64,000 bases of DNA, from assembly GCA_964393185.1 (NCBI GenBank), contig CAYMSO010000001.1:1-64000 (forward strand). Reading direction: 5' to 3'. This stretch comes from CAYMSO01 sp964393185. GTDB taxonomy: Bacteria > Patescibacteriota > Dojkabacteria > J137. The notes under the pieces are model-generated. The model saw nothing but the letters and a program-made list of their open reading frames with translations. It searched no databases and had not been told where the DNA came from. Shown here piece by piece: positions 17,080 to 27,073 of the stretch; within the stretch, counting starts at the first letter, position 1, and each line of letters starts with the position of its first letter. The position numbers and the translations under genes were made by a program.

Positions 17080-19776
17080 TTACTTAAAAAGCCTCCTTGC
17101 CAACTTATGTGTTTTTAGTCTGATATTTTCTACTAAATAATAGTAAGCTGGGAAAACAAAAATCACCATTGTTGTACTAGAAACCAAGCCAAAAATAATT
17201 GTGAATGCTAAGGATTCCCAGAATGGATCGTGTAATGCTAATGGCAGTGACCCAGCAATGGTTGTAAATGTGGTTGTTATTAAAGGTCTGAACCTCATTC
17301 TTACAGCATTTACAATCGATTCTTTTATAGAATTACCTTTTTCTCTTTCCTGATTTGCAAAATCTAAAAGCATAATCGTATTGTTTGCAACAATTCCGAT
17401 TAACGCTATTACTCCGATTATCACAAAAAAGCTGATAGCATTATTTGTTGCACTAAGCCCAACAAATAATCCGAAAAAGCTAAAAGGTATGCCCATCATT
17501 ATTAAGGCAGCTTTACCAAAAGAGTTAAATTGAGTAACCAGGAAGAAATACATTATTCCAAACGAAACAAGAAGAGCTACACCAGCAGAAATCACAGATC
17601 TAGTAATCTCTGTGGCAAAACCTCGATCAGTTTCGAGTGCGTTACTTTCTAGTCCTAAACTCAATAATTTATCTGAGTCAAACTCTTTTGTTACTTCCTG
17701 CTCAATTATTGCAATTGTTCTGTCGTCTGCTCCTTTTGAAAGTTTGGAAGCTACTTCTACATATCTTCTACCATTAAATTTTGCCAATACTTCTGTATTA
17801 TCAATTTTTGTATCAAGTACTCTGTACTCTCCTAAATCTATGTCATTTTTAATAAAGTCAGCAATACTTTCCGAACCCTTCACGAGAGCTCCTAGATTAT
17901 TTCCATATACTTGAACTTTAGATGCATATTCTTCTGTAGGTGGCCCTCCAACCTGTAGCTCCGAGACTACAATACTAGCACCTTCAATATTACTGTTTTG
18001 TACTATGGTAGAAATTGCATTTGCAAGTGCCGGAGATTTGATTTCTCTTTCATTCATTGGTACTAAATCAATCAAAACCGTAGCCACTTGGTCTCCAAAG
18101 AAGCTTCTACCTACCTGGATATATAAATATTTTTCGAATAGTTCAGCGTACTCATCTGTAACTAGCTTTTCTACTTTAGTTGCTACGGCAACCCTTTGTT
18201 CAAGGGTCAAAGTTGGATCAAAAGCAAAGTTGATTTGTATTGCATCTGAATCTTTTTGTGAAGGAAAATTTACGAATTTCAAGGTACTTGAAAAATACAA
18301 ACCTATCAAAATAAGTACAATGCTGACCAAAATCACAAAGAAAGTATAAATCTTTTTAGATAAATAGAAACCAATAAACTTAGAAACTTGAGTAGCTACT
18401 TTGAGTACTAAATTTCCAAGAATATTTAAAGTTTTGTCTAGAAATCTTAGTCTTGCTTTTTTATCGTTGTCAGGAAAAATAATATAAGATAGCAATGGAA
18501 TTATAGTTAAAGAGATTGTTAACGACATGATTAATGCTGTTACTACAGTTATAGGTACATCTCGAATAATATCTCCCAAAAAACCTGTAATTAGCAACAT
18601 TGGTAAAAATGCCAAAATAATGGTAATTGTACCTACTACATCTGCTCTACCTATTGTTTGAATTGCTACTTTTACTGCTTCAATTCCATGTTTTCCATGC
18701 TTTTTTTGATAATCTATATTTTCTATAACAACAATGGCATCGTCTACAAGTAATCCAAGTACTAACACCAATCCAAAAAGAGAAATTGTGTTAAGCGATA
18801 CACCCAAAAGATAAAGAATAATAAAAGTAGACAGCATTACTGTAGGAATAAACAGAGATATCACAACCGAGGCTCTCCAGCTAACTAAAAGCAGCAATAC
18901 AATTACAACAGCAATAACTCCGTCTCGAGCATTAAGCTCTAAAGAATTAATTTGTAATTTTAAATCAGTGCCAGGATCGTAAACCGAATGGAACTCATAA
19001 TCGTTAAGTTGACCCAATTTTTCTAAGTTATTAATCTCTTCGTCAATTGCATCTGTAATGTCTGTAATATTGAATTTATCGTTTGCCTTAACACCGATTA
19101 GTATTGAGTTATAAAATTTTATAGCACCCCCTTCACTTACACCTATTCTATTAAATGTCACTTGTTCCGTAGATATTTTTCCGGTTTTAGGGTTAAATAC
19201 ATCTTCGTATAATTCAATCACCGACACTTCAGCAATTTCATCAAGTTCTTCAAGTTCATTAGCTACCTCAAAAGCTTTAGTCTGCAATTCTAAAGTAGAC
19301 TTTTCGTCAGAACTGATTGCTAGTAGTATTTCGTTCTCGCCATCTATCGAGTTTGGTTCTAAAGCAATAATCTGAGGCTCTACACCTTGCTCTAACCTTA
19401 AACTTTTCTCGAAAACATTTTTAATATCTTCTACACCAACTTCTACATCTATATCTGTTTCAAAACTCACAATAATAGAACTAAATCCTGGAAATGTTTT
19501 TGAAGCTACTGATTCTATTCCTTCTACATTTTCCAATGCCTTCTCCATAGGTTCCGTAACATTTTTATCTACATCTTCTACAGAGCCACCTGGATACTGT
19601 GTTTGAAGTATAACTGTTGGAAAAGCCAATTCTGGGAATCCCTTCCTAGGGAGTAGTGTTGTATAAGAAACTAACCCCACTATAATTATTAGGAAAAGCA
19701 TAAGTAAGGTAATTCTGAATTTATAGACTGACTGCAAGCTCAGCCGCGCAATTGCGCCCACTTTGTCTGTTGACAT
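17080..19776 (-). CDS. RND family efflux transporter permease (AcrB/HAE1-like)
   Basis: 898-aa inner-membrane proton-driven exporter from the ATG at 19776. An N-terminal helix is followed by PTVILQTQYPGGSVEDVDKN, a porter domain, a first helix block containing GLLVDDAIVVIEN (the conserved proton-relay Asp pair), a second porter domain and a second helix block with IALIGIVANNTIMLLDF. It is shorter than typical 1,000-1,050-aa pumps. The frame opens 40 residues upstream at 19896, but that extension is not family-like. No membrane-fusion or TolC partner is adjacent, as expected if the cell lacks an outer membrane. Confidence 0.92.
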   Translation of the reverse strand: MSTDKVGAIARLSLQSVYKFRITLLMLFLIIIVGLVSYTTLLPRKGFPELAFPTVILQTQYPGGSVEDVDKNVTEPMEKALENVEGIESVASKTFPGFSSIIVSFETDIDVEVGVEDIKNVFEKSLRLEQGVEPQIIALEPNSIDGENEILLAISSDEKSTLELQTKAFEVANELEELDEIAEVSVIELYEDVFNPKTGKISTEQVTFNRIGVSEGGAIKFYNSILIGVKANDKFNITDITDAIDEEINNLEKLGQLNDYEFHSVYDPGTDLKLQINSLELNARDGVIAVVIVLLLLVSWRASVVISLFIPTVMLSTFIILYLLGVSLNTISLFGLVLVLGLLVDDAIVVIENIDYQKKHGKHGIEAVKVAIQTIGRADVVGTITIILAFLPMLLITGFLGDIIRDVPITVVTALIMSLTISLTIIPLLSYIIFPDNDKKARLRFLDKTLNILGNLVLKVATQVSKFIGFYLSKKIYTFFVILVSIVLILIGLYFSSTLKFVNFPSQKDSDAIQINFAFDPTLTLEQRVAVATKVEKLVTDEYAELFEKYLYIQVGRSFFGDQVATVLIDLVPMNEREIKSPALANAISTIVQNSNIEGASIVVSELQVGGPPTEEYASKVQVYGNNLGALVKGSESIADFIKNDIDLGEYRVLDTKIDNTEVLAKFNGRRYVEVASKLSKGADDRTIAIIEQEVTKEFDSDKLLSLGLESNALETDRGFATEITRSVISAGVALLVSFGIMYFFLVTQFNSFGKAALIMMGIPFSFFGLFVGLSATNNAISFFVIIGVIALIGIVANNTIMLLDFANQEREKGNSIKESIVNAVRMRFRPLITTTFTTIAGSLPLALHDPFWESLAFTIIFGLVSSTTMVIFVFPAYYYLVENIRLKTHKLARRLFK

Positions 19777-20025
19777 ATTTTTTTTGTGTAAATCATCTTT
19801 AATTATAAGGCGAAAGTTTGTAGGATTGCAAATCAGCTGGTAATTATGACCAGCAAGCGAGATTAAGTGTTTTAAGTTGTAAAACTTTTTTAACAAATTT
19901 AGGAAACATATAGATTTCTAAATTAAATCTTACTATGATTATCTGCTAAAATATTTTGTTTATATTAAATTTATGAAGATATATTTTGCTGGTTCGATCA
20001 GAAATTAAACATTAAACTTAATTCT

Positions 20026-20622
20026 ATGGGTAAGATGGATCAAGAAGTGCTGTGCATAAAAACAGAAAAACTTTTTGCTAAGGGTAAGTGGCAAGGCTTA
20101 CAGAAAAATGATCTTGATTATTATTATCAACTACTCCTTAACGAATCTGAATTTAAAGTTAGAGGACCATTAGAAGAAGACGATAATTATAAACAAATTA
20201 TCGCCCAAATTATTTTACGCCATCAAGATAGGTATTTTTTATATAAACAAGTAAATGCTTCAGAAGCCAGATTACAACAAATGATGCCTCTTTTTTTGGG
20301 TGGCCATATAGAAAAATTTGATGCTGTAAAAGGCAAAGATTTAGTAGAGGCAGCAATAGATAGAGAACTTGACGAAGAGGTCTTTTTAAATGCAAATATA
20401 ATTAAAAAAGAGTTTTTAGGTCTAATTTATATAGAAGATGGTAACTTTGTAAATCATGTGCATGTTGGTTTAGCATACGTATTTGACATTGATTCAACCG
20501 ATGTAAAAATTAAAGAAACAGATGTGTTAGAAGATGTGGGATTTGTTGACAAAAAGTTCTTGCTTGAACATAAGGATAAATTAACTTACTGGTCTAGGAT
20601 TATTCTAGATATTTTGGATTAA
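20026..20622 (+). CDS. Nudix-like phosphoesterase (COG4112-like)
   Basis: 198-aa protein with a modified Nudix box: FLGGHIEKFD, then AAIDRELDEEV, keeping the RExxEE-like metal core as RELDEE. The long N-terminal region with LYKQV and the later HVHVGLAYVF strand resemble the COG4112 group of predicted MutT-family phosphoesterases. The substrate is unknown. It is followed after 17 bp by a deoxyribonucleotidase gene, so nucleotide clean-up is a likely theme. Confidence 0.75.
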   Translation: MGKMDQEVLCIKTEKLFAKGKWQGLQKNDLDYYYQLLLNESEFKVRGPLEEDDNYKQIIAQIILRHQDRYFLYKQVNASEARLQQMMPLFLGGHIEKFDAVKGKDLVEAAIDRELDEEVFLNANIIKKEFLGLIYIEDGNFVNHVHVGLAYVFDIDSTDVKIKETDVLEDVGFVDKKFLLEHKDKLTYWSRIILDILD

Positions 20623-20639
20623 TAATTTACAACTATTGT

Positions 20640-21227
20640 ATGAAAATTGGTTTCGACATGGATGAAGTTCTAGCCAACTTTCAATCTGGATTTATAGAAT
20701 TTTTCAATTCAACTTTAGGGAGGAAAGCTACCTTCGAGGATATATTTGACTACAGTTATTGCAAGGTTTTTAATATTACTCCCGAAGAAGCTGATAGACT
20801 TGTTGCCGAGTTTTATGCAACAGAGGAATTTATGAATATTTTGCCTCCTGAAAATGCATTAGATGTTTTATCACAATTACGAGATAAGCATACTCTGTAT
20901 GTTGTAACTTCACGACCAGAATATATTAAAGATAAAACAATAACCTGGTTAGATGCTAATTTTCCTAAACTGTTTGCAGATATAATCCTTACAGGACAAT
21001 CTTTTGGAGGTAATACTAGTAAGATAACTAAGGGAGATATTTGCAAACAATATGGTATAAGCTTATTTGTAGAAGATGCACCAGTATACGCTACTCAAAT
21101 TGTTCGTACCTCTAACTCTAAAGTTTTACTTTTAGACAAGCCATGGAATAGACAGCAGCAATGCGATGATAAATTAGTAAGAATTTATTCATTAGCTGAC
21201 CTATTACACCATTTAGATGAATCATAA
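20640..21227 (+). CDS. HAD-family 5'(3')-deoxyribonucleotidase-like
   Basis: 195-aa protein. It opens with IGFDMDEVLANF, the HAD DxDxx(V/T) nucleophile motif in the form used by 5'(3')-deoxyribonucleotidases (NT5C type). Motif II is VTSRPE and motif IV is FVEDAP. These enzymes dephosphorylate dNMPs and help balance dNTP pools. It is co-directional with the Nudix gene, 17 bp apart. Confidence 0.82.
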   Translation: MKIGFDMDEVLANFQSGFIEFFNSTLGRKATFEDIFDYSYCKVFNITPEEADRLVAEFYATEEFMNILPPENALDVLSQLRDKHTLYVVTSRPEYIKDKTITWLDANFPKLFADIILTGQSFGGNTSKITKGDICKQYGISLFVEDAPVYATQIVRTSNSKVLLLDKPWNRQQQCDDKLVRIYSLADLLHHLDES

Positions 21228-21291
21228 GGAAATAATGTTTGATTCGAATGTTAATACTTTGATATGCTAAATATATATTTAATAAGCCACT

Positions 21292-22473
21292 ATGTACTTT
21301 TTAGCATTAAATGTAGGTTCATCTACAGTAAAGTTTAAATTGGTTAAACAACCTGAAGGTAAGATCAAAGTCAGGGGAATATTTAAAAACTATGCTGAGG
21401 ATTCTTTTACCTTTGAATATTTTATTGGAGATTTTAGAGAAAAGTTAAATATTAAAGAAAAGGATTATGTTTACTCCCAGGATTACCTTTTTAACTTTCT
21501 TCTACAAAAAAATTTAATAGAAGAAATTGAAGATATAAGGTGTGTGGTTCATAGAATAGTACACGGTGGTGAAGTTTTTCCAGAACCTGTAGAACTTACT
21601 GATAGTAATATTGCAAAGATAGTAAAATTTAACGACTTCGCTCCCCTACACAATCCCTTTGCTATTGAAAAAGTGAAAGATATTAAAAAGGATTATGGTT
21701 ATTTAAAACAGTATGGGGTTTTTGATACTTCTTTCAATCTAGCAGTTGCAAAAGAAGATTATTTATATGGCTTACCTTTGGGTTATTACGAAAATTTAAA
21801 GGTAAGAAGATACGGATTCCATGGAATATCACATGAGTATGTATCTAAACAAATAAAAAATATCATTAAGAAAGATAATTTAAAACACATCTCCTGTCAT
21901 CTTGGTTCTGGATCAAGTATATGTGCATTGCTAAATGGCAAGGTAATAGACAACAGCTTTGGTTTTACACCAAACGAAAATTTAATTATGGCTACGCGCT
22001 CTGGCGAGATTGATTATGATGCAATTATATTTATTAAGAAAAAACTAGGACTAAACGATGATGAGGTAGAAGAGCTATTAAATAAAGAGAGTGGTTTATT
22101 GGGTATTTCTGGCTATACAAACGATATGAAGCAATTGTTAGCTGATTACGATTCTAAAGAAAGAGCAAAACTCGCGGTAGATATGTATATTAATACAATT
22201 ATGAAATTTATAGGTAGTTTTATAATTAAGTTGAAAGGTGTTGATTGTTTGACTTTTACAGGAGGTGTTGGTGCGGGATCAGATGCAGTACGAAAAATGA
22301 TTTGCGACAATTTAGAATTTTTAGGAATAAAAATAGATAATGGCAAGAATGCCGGTAAAATAGATGTAGATATTAATCTAGATATCTCGGCAAAAAATTC
22401 CAATGCGAAAATATTTGTAATTCCAACAGACGAGGAACTGGAAATGTGTAATCAGATAAAAGATTTTATATAG
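21292..22473 (+). CDS. ackA: acetate kinase
   Basis: 393-aa ASKHA-fold kinase making ATP from acetyl-phosphate. Seen: NVGSSTVKFKL (N-terminal phosphate loop), VHRIVHGGE (Arg/His), FDTSF (catalytic Asp), RRYGFHGISHEYVS, HLGSGSSI, FGFTPNE and ATRSGEID with the catalytic Arg, then DEELEM near the end. All key motifs are kept. Its likely partner is the phosphoketolase at 31816-34191, which supplies acetyl-phosphate. No phosphotransacetylase gene lies in the window. Confidence 0.92.
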   Translation: MYFLALNVGSSTVKFKLVKQPEGKIKVRGIFKNYAEDSFTFEYFIGDFREKLNIKEKDYVYSQDYLFNFLLQKNLIEEIEDIRCVVHRIVHGGEVFPEPVELTDSNIAKIVKFNDFAPLHNPFAIEKVKDIKKDYGYLKQYGVFDTSFNLAVAKEDYLYGLPLGYYENLKVRRYGFHGISHEYVSKQIKNIIKKDNLKHISCHLGSGSSICALLNGKVIDNSFGFTPNENLIMATRSGEIDYDAIIFIKKKLGLNDDEVEELLNKESGLLGISGYTNDMKQLLADYDSKERAKLAVDMYINTIMKFIGSFIIKLKGVDCLTFTGGVGAGSDAVRKMICDNLEFLGIKIDNGKNAGKIDVDINLDISAKNSNAKIFVIPTDEELEMCNQIKDFI

Positions 22474-22491
22474 CAAAGACTATCAACTTAT

Positions 22492-22800
22492 CTATTTCTT
22501 TGTTTTTGTTGTTCCCTTCTTAGTCTTAGGCTTAAGAGATTTCTCTAATTTTTCTATATCTTCTTTTGTTGCTAAATTAGCTTGTTTTAATAATCTACTT
22601 ACTGTATCAACAATATTTTTTTGTTGTTCTTTTCGATATTCATCCGCGCTGTTCATAACTTCTTTTGCAAATTTTTCACTTTCTTTTAAATTAATATCAT
22701 TTTCCTTCAAGAAAGTTTTAATCTTATCTTCAGCAACTTTTGTAGGATAATATACAGAACCTATCCCAACTAAAATTGCTTTTCTTATTAGATCATTCAT
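22492..22800 (-). CDS. phasin-like (PhaI/PhaF-type) coiled-coil protein
   Basis: 102-aa helical protein. A short hydrophobic N-terminus (KAILVGIGSVYY) is followed by a long amphipathic helix and a Lys/Thr-rich basic tail. This matches polyhydroxyalkanoate-granule-associated (phasin-type) proteins. Its start overlaps the end of the UbiB-like gene by 8 nt, a pairing I recall from other bacteria. No PHA synthase is seen, so the role is open. Confidence 0.68.
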   Translation of the reverse strand: MNDLIRKAILVGIGSVYYPTKVAEDKIKTFLKENDINLKESEKFAKEVMNSADEYRKEQQKNIVDTVSRLLKQANLATKEDIEKLEKSLKPKTKKGTTKTKK

Positions 22801-24430
22801 TAGGTTGTTTAAATAAAAAATATATAAATAATATAAATGTAATACTGAAAGTAAGCAAGAGGAAATTAACTATTTCGTACTTATAAGACAAGCGATCAAC
22901 ATACAAAAGAGAGAGAATTGAAGCAACTAGGCTGAATACATTCAAAATTAAAATCATCTTTACTTTAAAGTTGTAATTATTGTATTTAATATTCATCTTG
23001 TCGGATTTGGAATAAGTATCTGTATTAAGTTTTATACCATTAACTTGAACATCATGAATAAAATTTAGTGTATCTTCAGGTAAAGCAACTAGTAGATCTT
23101 TTAGACTTATCGCTCTATCGATTAGCTGTAGAGTATTTTCTTTTATTTTCTTCGGATTGAATTTATCTAACATAATTTCTTCTTCGAATGAGCTACTCAT
23201 AAGGTCTAATATGTCTGTCTTGGGGTCAATCATTTGCAACATTCCATCGTAAGTCGCGAGTACCTTGGCCAACAGTACTAGAAAAAGTGGGTACTTTATG
23301 CCTACTTTTGTAGATAAAAATACTACATCTGTAAATGCCCTGGTGGGACTATATTCTTCTGCTAAAGAACTTTTATATTTCTCTAATATCAACTTTAGTT
23401 CGCTTTTTAACTTATCTTCATCTGCGTCACCTGGAGATTGGTCTAACATCAAAATACCTTCTGCCATTTGATCATATCTATTGGAGAAAAGATCTAAAAT
23501 GATTTGTTTGAATATCATTAACTGGCTGTTCGTAATTGATGCAGTAATGCCAAAGTCTATAAAGGCTACTTGTTTTGGGGATTTAAGCAACACATTGGAC
23601 GGATGTGGATCACCATGAATAAAGCCCTCTTTAAAAATCTGCATGGATACCACATCCGAAATTAGCTTGGTCAATTTATTTCGAACATATAATTTATTCT
23701 TATACCTAACAGTGGAGTTGCTTGTCTGAGAAAATTGAACTAATAGCTCCTTTAGTGGAACACCTTCAATATACTCTGTAACAAGAATCTTATCTGTGGT
23801 CAATTCCCTGTAAACTTTAGGGGCATAGACTTGTGGATAAGAAACAAACTTTTCGCGAAACTTTTCTAGATTTGTAGCTTCAATGCTGTAATCGACTTCT
23901 TTTAGTGTCCAAGCTTTAAATTCTTCGAAAATGTCTTCTAATTGCACAGTTTTTGCTTTAGGTATTAGATTTATTAATTTCGTTATAAAGCTCAAAATCC
24001 TCAAGTCTCTTCTTAAATCTACTTCTACACCTGGTTTTTGTATTTTTACTGCAATTTTTTGTTTTTTATAATAGCTAACATGAACCTGACCAAGAGAAGC
24101 AACCGCAACTGGAAGATGGTACATATGAGCTAAGATTTCTGTTGCTTCTGTGTCAAGTTCCTCTTTAATTATTGTTTTGATAACTTTATAAGGGACAGGA
24201 ATACCTGAGTCAAGTAATTTTTGTAGTTCTGTACAAGTAAATTTATGTAACAAATCATATCGCACGCTCAACATTTGTCCTAACTTAATGTATGTTGTAC
24301 CTAAATCCTGAATAGTTTCTCTTAGTTGTATGCTTTTATTTTTCAGATCTTGAAAATTAAGATTGTGCCCTTGGTTTAAAAGTGGCTGAAGCAGTCTAAG
24401 AAATTTAATTATTTTAAAATAATCTTTCAT
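22793..24430 (-). CDS. ABC1/UbiB family atypical kinase
   Basis: 545-aa protein from the ATG at 24430. It has the family hallmarks: TYIKLGQMLSVRYDLL (KxGQ), the alanine-loop equivalent VASLGQVHV, IAVKIQKPGV (Lys), FIHGDPHPSNVLL (catalytic loop) and VAFIDFG (DFG). Two C-terminal helices anchor it in the membrane. UbiB/COQ8 proteins support isoprenoid lipid or quinone work. The frame opens at a TTG at 24466, but that TTG is part of a -35 box and the ATG at 24430 lies 7 nt after its -10. Confidence 0.9.
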   Translation of the reverse strand: MKDYFKIIKFLRLLQPLLNQGHNLNFQDLKNKSIQLRETIQDLGTTYIKLGQMLSVRYDLLHKFTCTELQKLLDSGIPVPYKVIKTIIKEELDTEATEILAHMYHLPVAVASLGQVHVSYYKKQKIAVKIQKPGVEVDLRRDLRILSFITKLINLIPKAKTVQLEDIFEEFKAWTLKEVDYSIEATNLEKFREKFVSYPQVYAPKVYRELTTDKILVTEYIEGVPLKELLVQFSQTSNSTVRYKNKLYVRNKLTKLISDVVSMQIFKEGFIHGDPHPSNVLLKSPKQVAFIDFGITASITNSQLMIFKQIILDLFSNRYDQMAEGILMLDQSPGDADEDKLKSELKLILEKYKSSLAEEYSPTRAFTDVVFLSTKVGIKYPLFLVLLAKVLATYDGMLQMIDPKTDILDLMSSSFEEEIMLDKFNPKKIKENTLQLIDRAISLKDLLVALPEDTLNFIHDVQVNGIKLNTDTYSKSDKMNIKYNNYNFKVKMILILNVFSLVASILSLLYVDRLSYKYEIVNFLLLTFSITFILFIYFLFKQPNE

Positions 24431-24437
24431 TTCCACT

Positions 24438-24466
24438 ATCGTAAACTGTATCCATGCAGATTTCAA
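24438..24466 (-). promoter_or_regulatory. promoter of the UbiB-like gene
   Basis: On the minus strand TTGAAA (24461-24466), a 17-nt spacer and TACGAT (24438-24443). The -10 ends 7 nt before the ATG at 24430, so the mRNA would be leaderless or nearly so. This decides the start of the gene. Confidence 0.65.
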
Positions 24467-24517
24467 GTGGCATGAGTGTTATCTTAAATATGTGAGAATA
24501 GTTGTGCCATTATGCAA

Positions 24518-24534
24518 TCTAGCTATAAGCTAGA
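24518..24534. terminator. short hairpin after the epimerase gene
   Basis: TCTAGCT-ATA-AGCTAGA, a perfect 7-bp stem with a 3-nt loop, 16 nt past the epimerase stop. There is no strong U-tract, so it is a weak terminator candidate. Confidence 0.35.
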
Positions 24535-24549
24535 AGCACTAAAATCGCT

Positions 24550-25500
24550 TTAGGAATTTGATTTTAGCCACTGATAATATTTTGCAAGGCCTTCCTTGAT
24601 CATAACTTTAGGTTCATAGCCTAATAAATTTTTTGCCTTAGAAATATTCGCATACGTAATGGGCACATCCCCCTTTTGATCCGATTCAAATTTGATTTTT
24701 GCTTCTTTACCAGTAACTTCTTCAATAGTCTTAACTAAATCAAGAAGTTTTACCGGAAACTCATTTCCAAGATTAAAAATTTCAAATTTATAGTCTTGGT
24801 CAATTAAACTAATAATACCTTTAATAATATCCGATATATAAGTATAATCACGCGAAGTAGATCCATCTCCAAATATCGTTATTTCCTTACCTTCTTCTAT
24901 TAATCTAAAAAATTTGTTTATTGCTAAGTCTGGTCTTTGCCTTGGTCCATACACAGTAAAAAATCTTAATGCCACAAACGAAATTCCAAACAAATGCGAA
25001 TAAACCGAGCCTAGAAATTCTCCAGAAAGCTTTGTTTGCGCATATGGACTAATTGGCTTTAAATCGCTATCAGATTCACTCCATGGATAATTTGGATTTA
25101 TTCCGTATACACTACTGGAAGATGCAAAAATAAATTTTTTTATATTTTTATTTTTAGCAAATTCTAAAAGATTTTGTGTACCCAACACATTCGCAACTTG
25201 GTAAGCAATAGGATCTTCAATACTTGGCCTTACTCCTGCCTTAGCTCCGAGATGAATTATTAAATCAATTTTACTATCTAATTTATTATTTAGATCTTCA
25301 AAATTTGTAAAATCTAGATTGATAAATTTATAGCTATTATTCTTCAAACTTTCTTTTAAATTACTTTCTTTTATTTCCTTCGAATAATATGGATCAAAAT
25401 TATCGATTCCTATAATTTCATATTGATTTGACTTGAGCAATTCATCGACCAGACTACTTCCGATAAAACCAGCTGCTCCTGTAACAAGAATTGTTTTCAT
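24550..25500 (-). CDS. NAD-dependent epimerase (UDP-glucuronate/UDP-glucose 4-epimerase type)
   Basis: 316-aa extended SDR enzyme. It shows VTGAAGFIGSSL (cofactor loop), IDNFDPYYS, ASSSSVYG, the catalytic YAQTK and RFFTVYGPRQRPD, followed by DYTYISD and FNLGNE. The DPYYS segment is most like UDP-glucuronate 4-epimerases, but the substrate cannot be fixed. It likely feeds cell-envelope sugar synthesis. It lies 58 bp downstream of dcd on the same strand. Confidence 0.88.
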   Translation of the reverse strand: MKTILVTGAAGFIGSSLVDELLKSNQYEIIGIDNFDPYYSKEIKESNLKESLKNNSYKFINLDFTNFEDLNNKLDSKIDLIIHLGAKAGVRPSIEDPIAYQVANVLGTQNLLEFAKNKNIKKFIFASSSSVYGINPNYPWSESDSDLKPISPYAQTKLSGEFLGSVYSHLFGISFVALRFFTVYGPRQRPDLAINKFFRLIEEGKEITIFGDGSTSRDYTYISDIIKGIISLIDQDYKFEIFNLGNEFPVKLLDLVKTIEEVTGKEAKIKFESDQKGDVPITYANISKAKNLLGYEPKVMIKEGLAKYYQWLKSNS

Positions 25501-25558
25501 ATTTTTTATATTTGGAATAGATAAAATTCTGCAAGCATTTTAATTAACACAGTCAGGA

Positions 25559-26113
25559 TTAACTTTTGTTTTCTATATCTTTAAATACTCTACTTCCTAC
25601 AACTGTCATCTGACCTTGATATTTTCCACTAAATTTATGATTTCCATATGGATTTTCTGCAACATTATCCATTCTACAAAAAACAAACTGGCAAATTCTT
25701 CTGCCAGCTTTTAGTTCAATAGGCAAGGAATTAGCATTATAGAGTTCTAGTGTTAATTTTCCTTTAAAGCCTGGATCAACCCAACCTGCATTTTCTATAA
25801 ATAATCCCATTCTTCCGATCGAACTCCTTCCTTCTATGAAGACGGTAAGATCATCCGGTAGTTCAAGATATTCTATAGTTGTGCCTAATATAAAAGATTT
25901 AGGGGGAATAATTATTGTATCGGATGTAATTTCTCTATACTTAATTTCTGAGTCTAGTGTAATAGTACTCATTTGGTTTTCGTCTGCAACCAAGAAATGA
26001 TTGCCCAGTCTACAGTCTACTGATGCACCTTGAATAGATTCCTCTGTTAGAGGCTCTAAAATCAATTTTTTGTCTTTAATCAATTGCTTTATTGTTTTGT
26101 CGGAAAGAATCAT
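25559..26113 (-). CDS. dcd: dCTP deaminase
   Basis: 184-aa enzyme of the dCTP deaminase/dUTPase fold. Motifs: EGRSSIGRMGL (usually ARSSLGR), AGWVDPGFKGKLTLEL with the catalytic Glu of the LEL segment, and GRRICQFVF. It makes dUTP (or dUMP if bifunctional) from dCTP for dTMP synthesis. It diverges from thyA-folA, which uses the product, so the three form a dTMP cluster sharing one intergenic region. Confidence 0.92.
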   Translation of the reverse strand: MILSDKTIKQLIKDKKLILEPLTEESIQGASVDCRLGNHFLVADENQMSTITLDSEIKYREITSDTIIIPPKSFILGTTIEYLELPDDLTVFIEGRSSIGRMGLFIENAGWVDPGFKGKLTLELYNANSLPIELKAGRRICQFVFCRMDNVAENPYGNHKFSGKYQGQMTVVGSRVFKDIENKS

Positions 26114-26251
26114 AGTGGTAATTTTTTAAAATACAAATTGTTAAATAAGGCCCAAGAGATGTTTTGCTTTAATTTTCTATATGATAGAGTATCAAAAGTA
26201 AAAACTCAAATGCTAGAATATTTAAATCAATATAAATTCAACCCAAAATAT

Positions 26252-27073
26252 ATGGAACAGTACCACGATCAATTAAAATATGTACTGGATAACGGTAACG
26301 AAAGGATCGAAAGAACAGGTGTAGGCACAAAATCAGTATTTGGACTTCAAGCCAGATATGACTTATCGAAAGGATTTCCGGCAATTACCACAAAAAAATT
26401 ATACTTTAAATCTGTGGTTGCTGAATTGTTGTGGTTTATAGAAGGTAGTAATAATTATAAAAGATTAAACGAGCTAGGTAGCAAAATATGGGATGCAAAT
26501 GGAGAAGCTGATTATTGGAAACCAAAAGCAAAATTTGAAGGGGATGTTGGAAGAATTTACGGAGTACAGTGGAGAAGTTGGAGAGCGCCAAATGGACAAA
26601 CTATTGATCAGCTCAAAAATGTTATCGAGAAAATCAAAACTAATCCATACGATCGAAGACTTATAGTTACTGCATGGAACCCAGGTGAATTAGACCAGAT
26701 GGCTTTGCCACCATGCCATATTCTTTTTCAGTTCTACGTATCCGAAGGAAAACTGTCTTTACATATGTATCAAAGAAGTGCAGATATGTTTTTAGGTGTT
26801 CCATTCAACATTGCTTCATACTCTCTATTATTGGCAATGGTAGCACAAGTTACACATTTGGAACCTGGGGAATTTATTCATTCTCTAGGAGATTCGCATA
26901 TTTATTTAAATCATATTGAGCACGTAAAAGAGCAGCTTAATCGTAATCACTATCCTTTACCCAAGCTTTGGTTGAATCCTGAAGTAAAAGATATAGATAA
27001 ATTTACGATGAATGATATTAAATTAATCGGTTATAAATCACATCCGGCAATAAAGGCGGAAATGGCAGTATGA
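26252..27073 (+). CDS. thyA: thymidylate synthase
   Basis: 273 aa from the ATG at 26252, which matches the family N-terminus (MEQYHDQLKYVLDNG, then RTGVGTKSVFG). The catalytic Cys155 lies in LPPCHILFQF. RIYGVQWRSW, YDRRLIVTAWNP and QRSADMFLGVPFNIASY are intact. Further in-frame starts upstream (26210 and 26084) would add residues not found in the family, and the 26084 start overlaps dcd. It methylates dUMP with methylene-THF. folA overlaps it by 4 nt and regenerates THF. Confidence 0.95.
   Translation: MEQYHDQLKYVLDNGNERIERTGVGTKSVFGLQARYDLSKGFPAITTKKLYFKSVVAELLWFIEGSNNYKRLNELGSKIWDANGEADYWKPKAKFEGDVGRIYGVQWRSWRAPNGQTIDQLKNVIEKIKTNPYDRRLIVTAWNPGELDQMALPPCHILFQFYVSEGKLSLHMYQRSADMFLGVPFNIASYSLLLAMVAQVTHLEPGEFIHSLGDSHIYLNHIEHVKEQLNRNHYPLPKLWLNPEVKDIDKFTMNDIKLIGYKSHPAIKAEMAV

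Noticed and set aside
19777..19896. 40-residue N-terminal extension of the RND pump
   Set aside because: Not found in the family, where the first membrane helix lies close to the start; the ATG at 19776 fits.
19990..20000. GGTTCGATC, as a tRNA T-loop
   Set aside because: No acceptor or anticodon stem around it.
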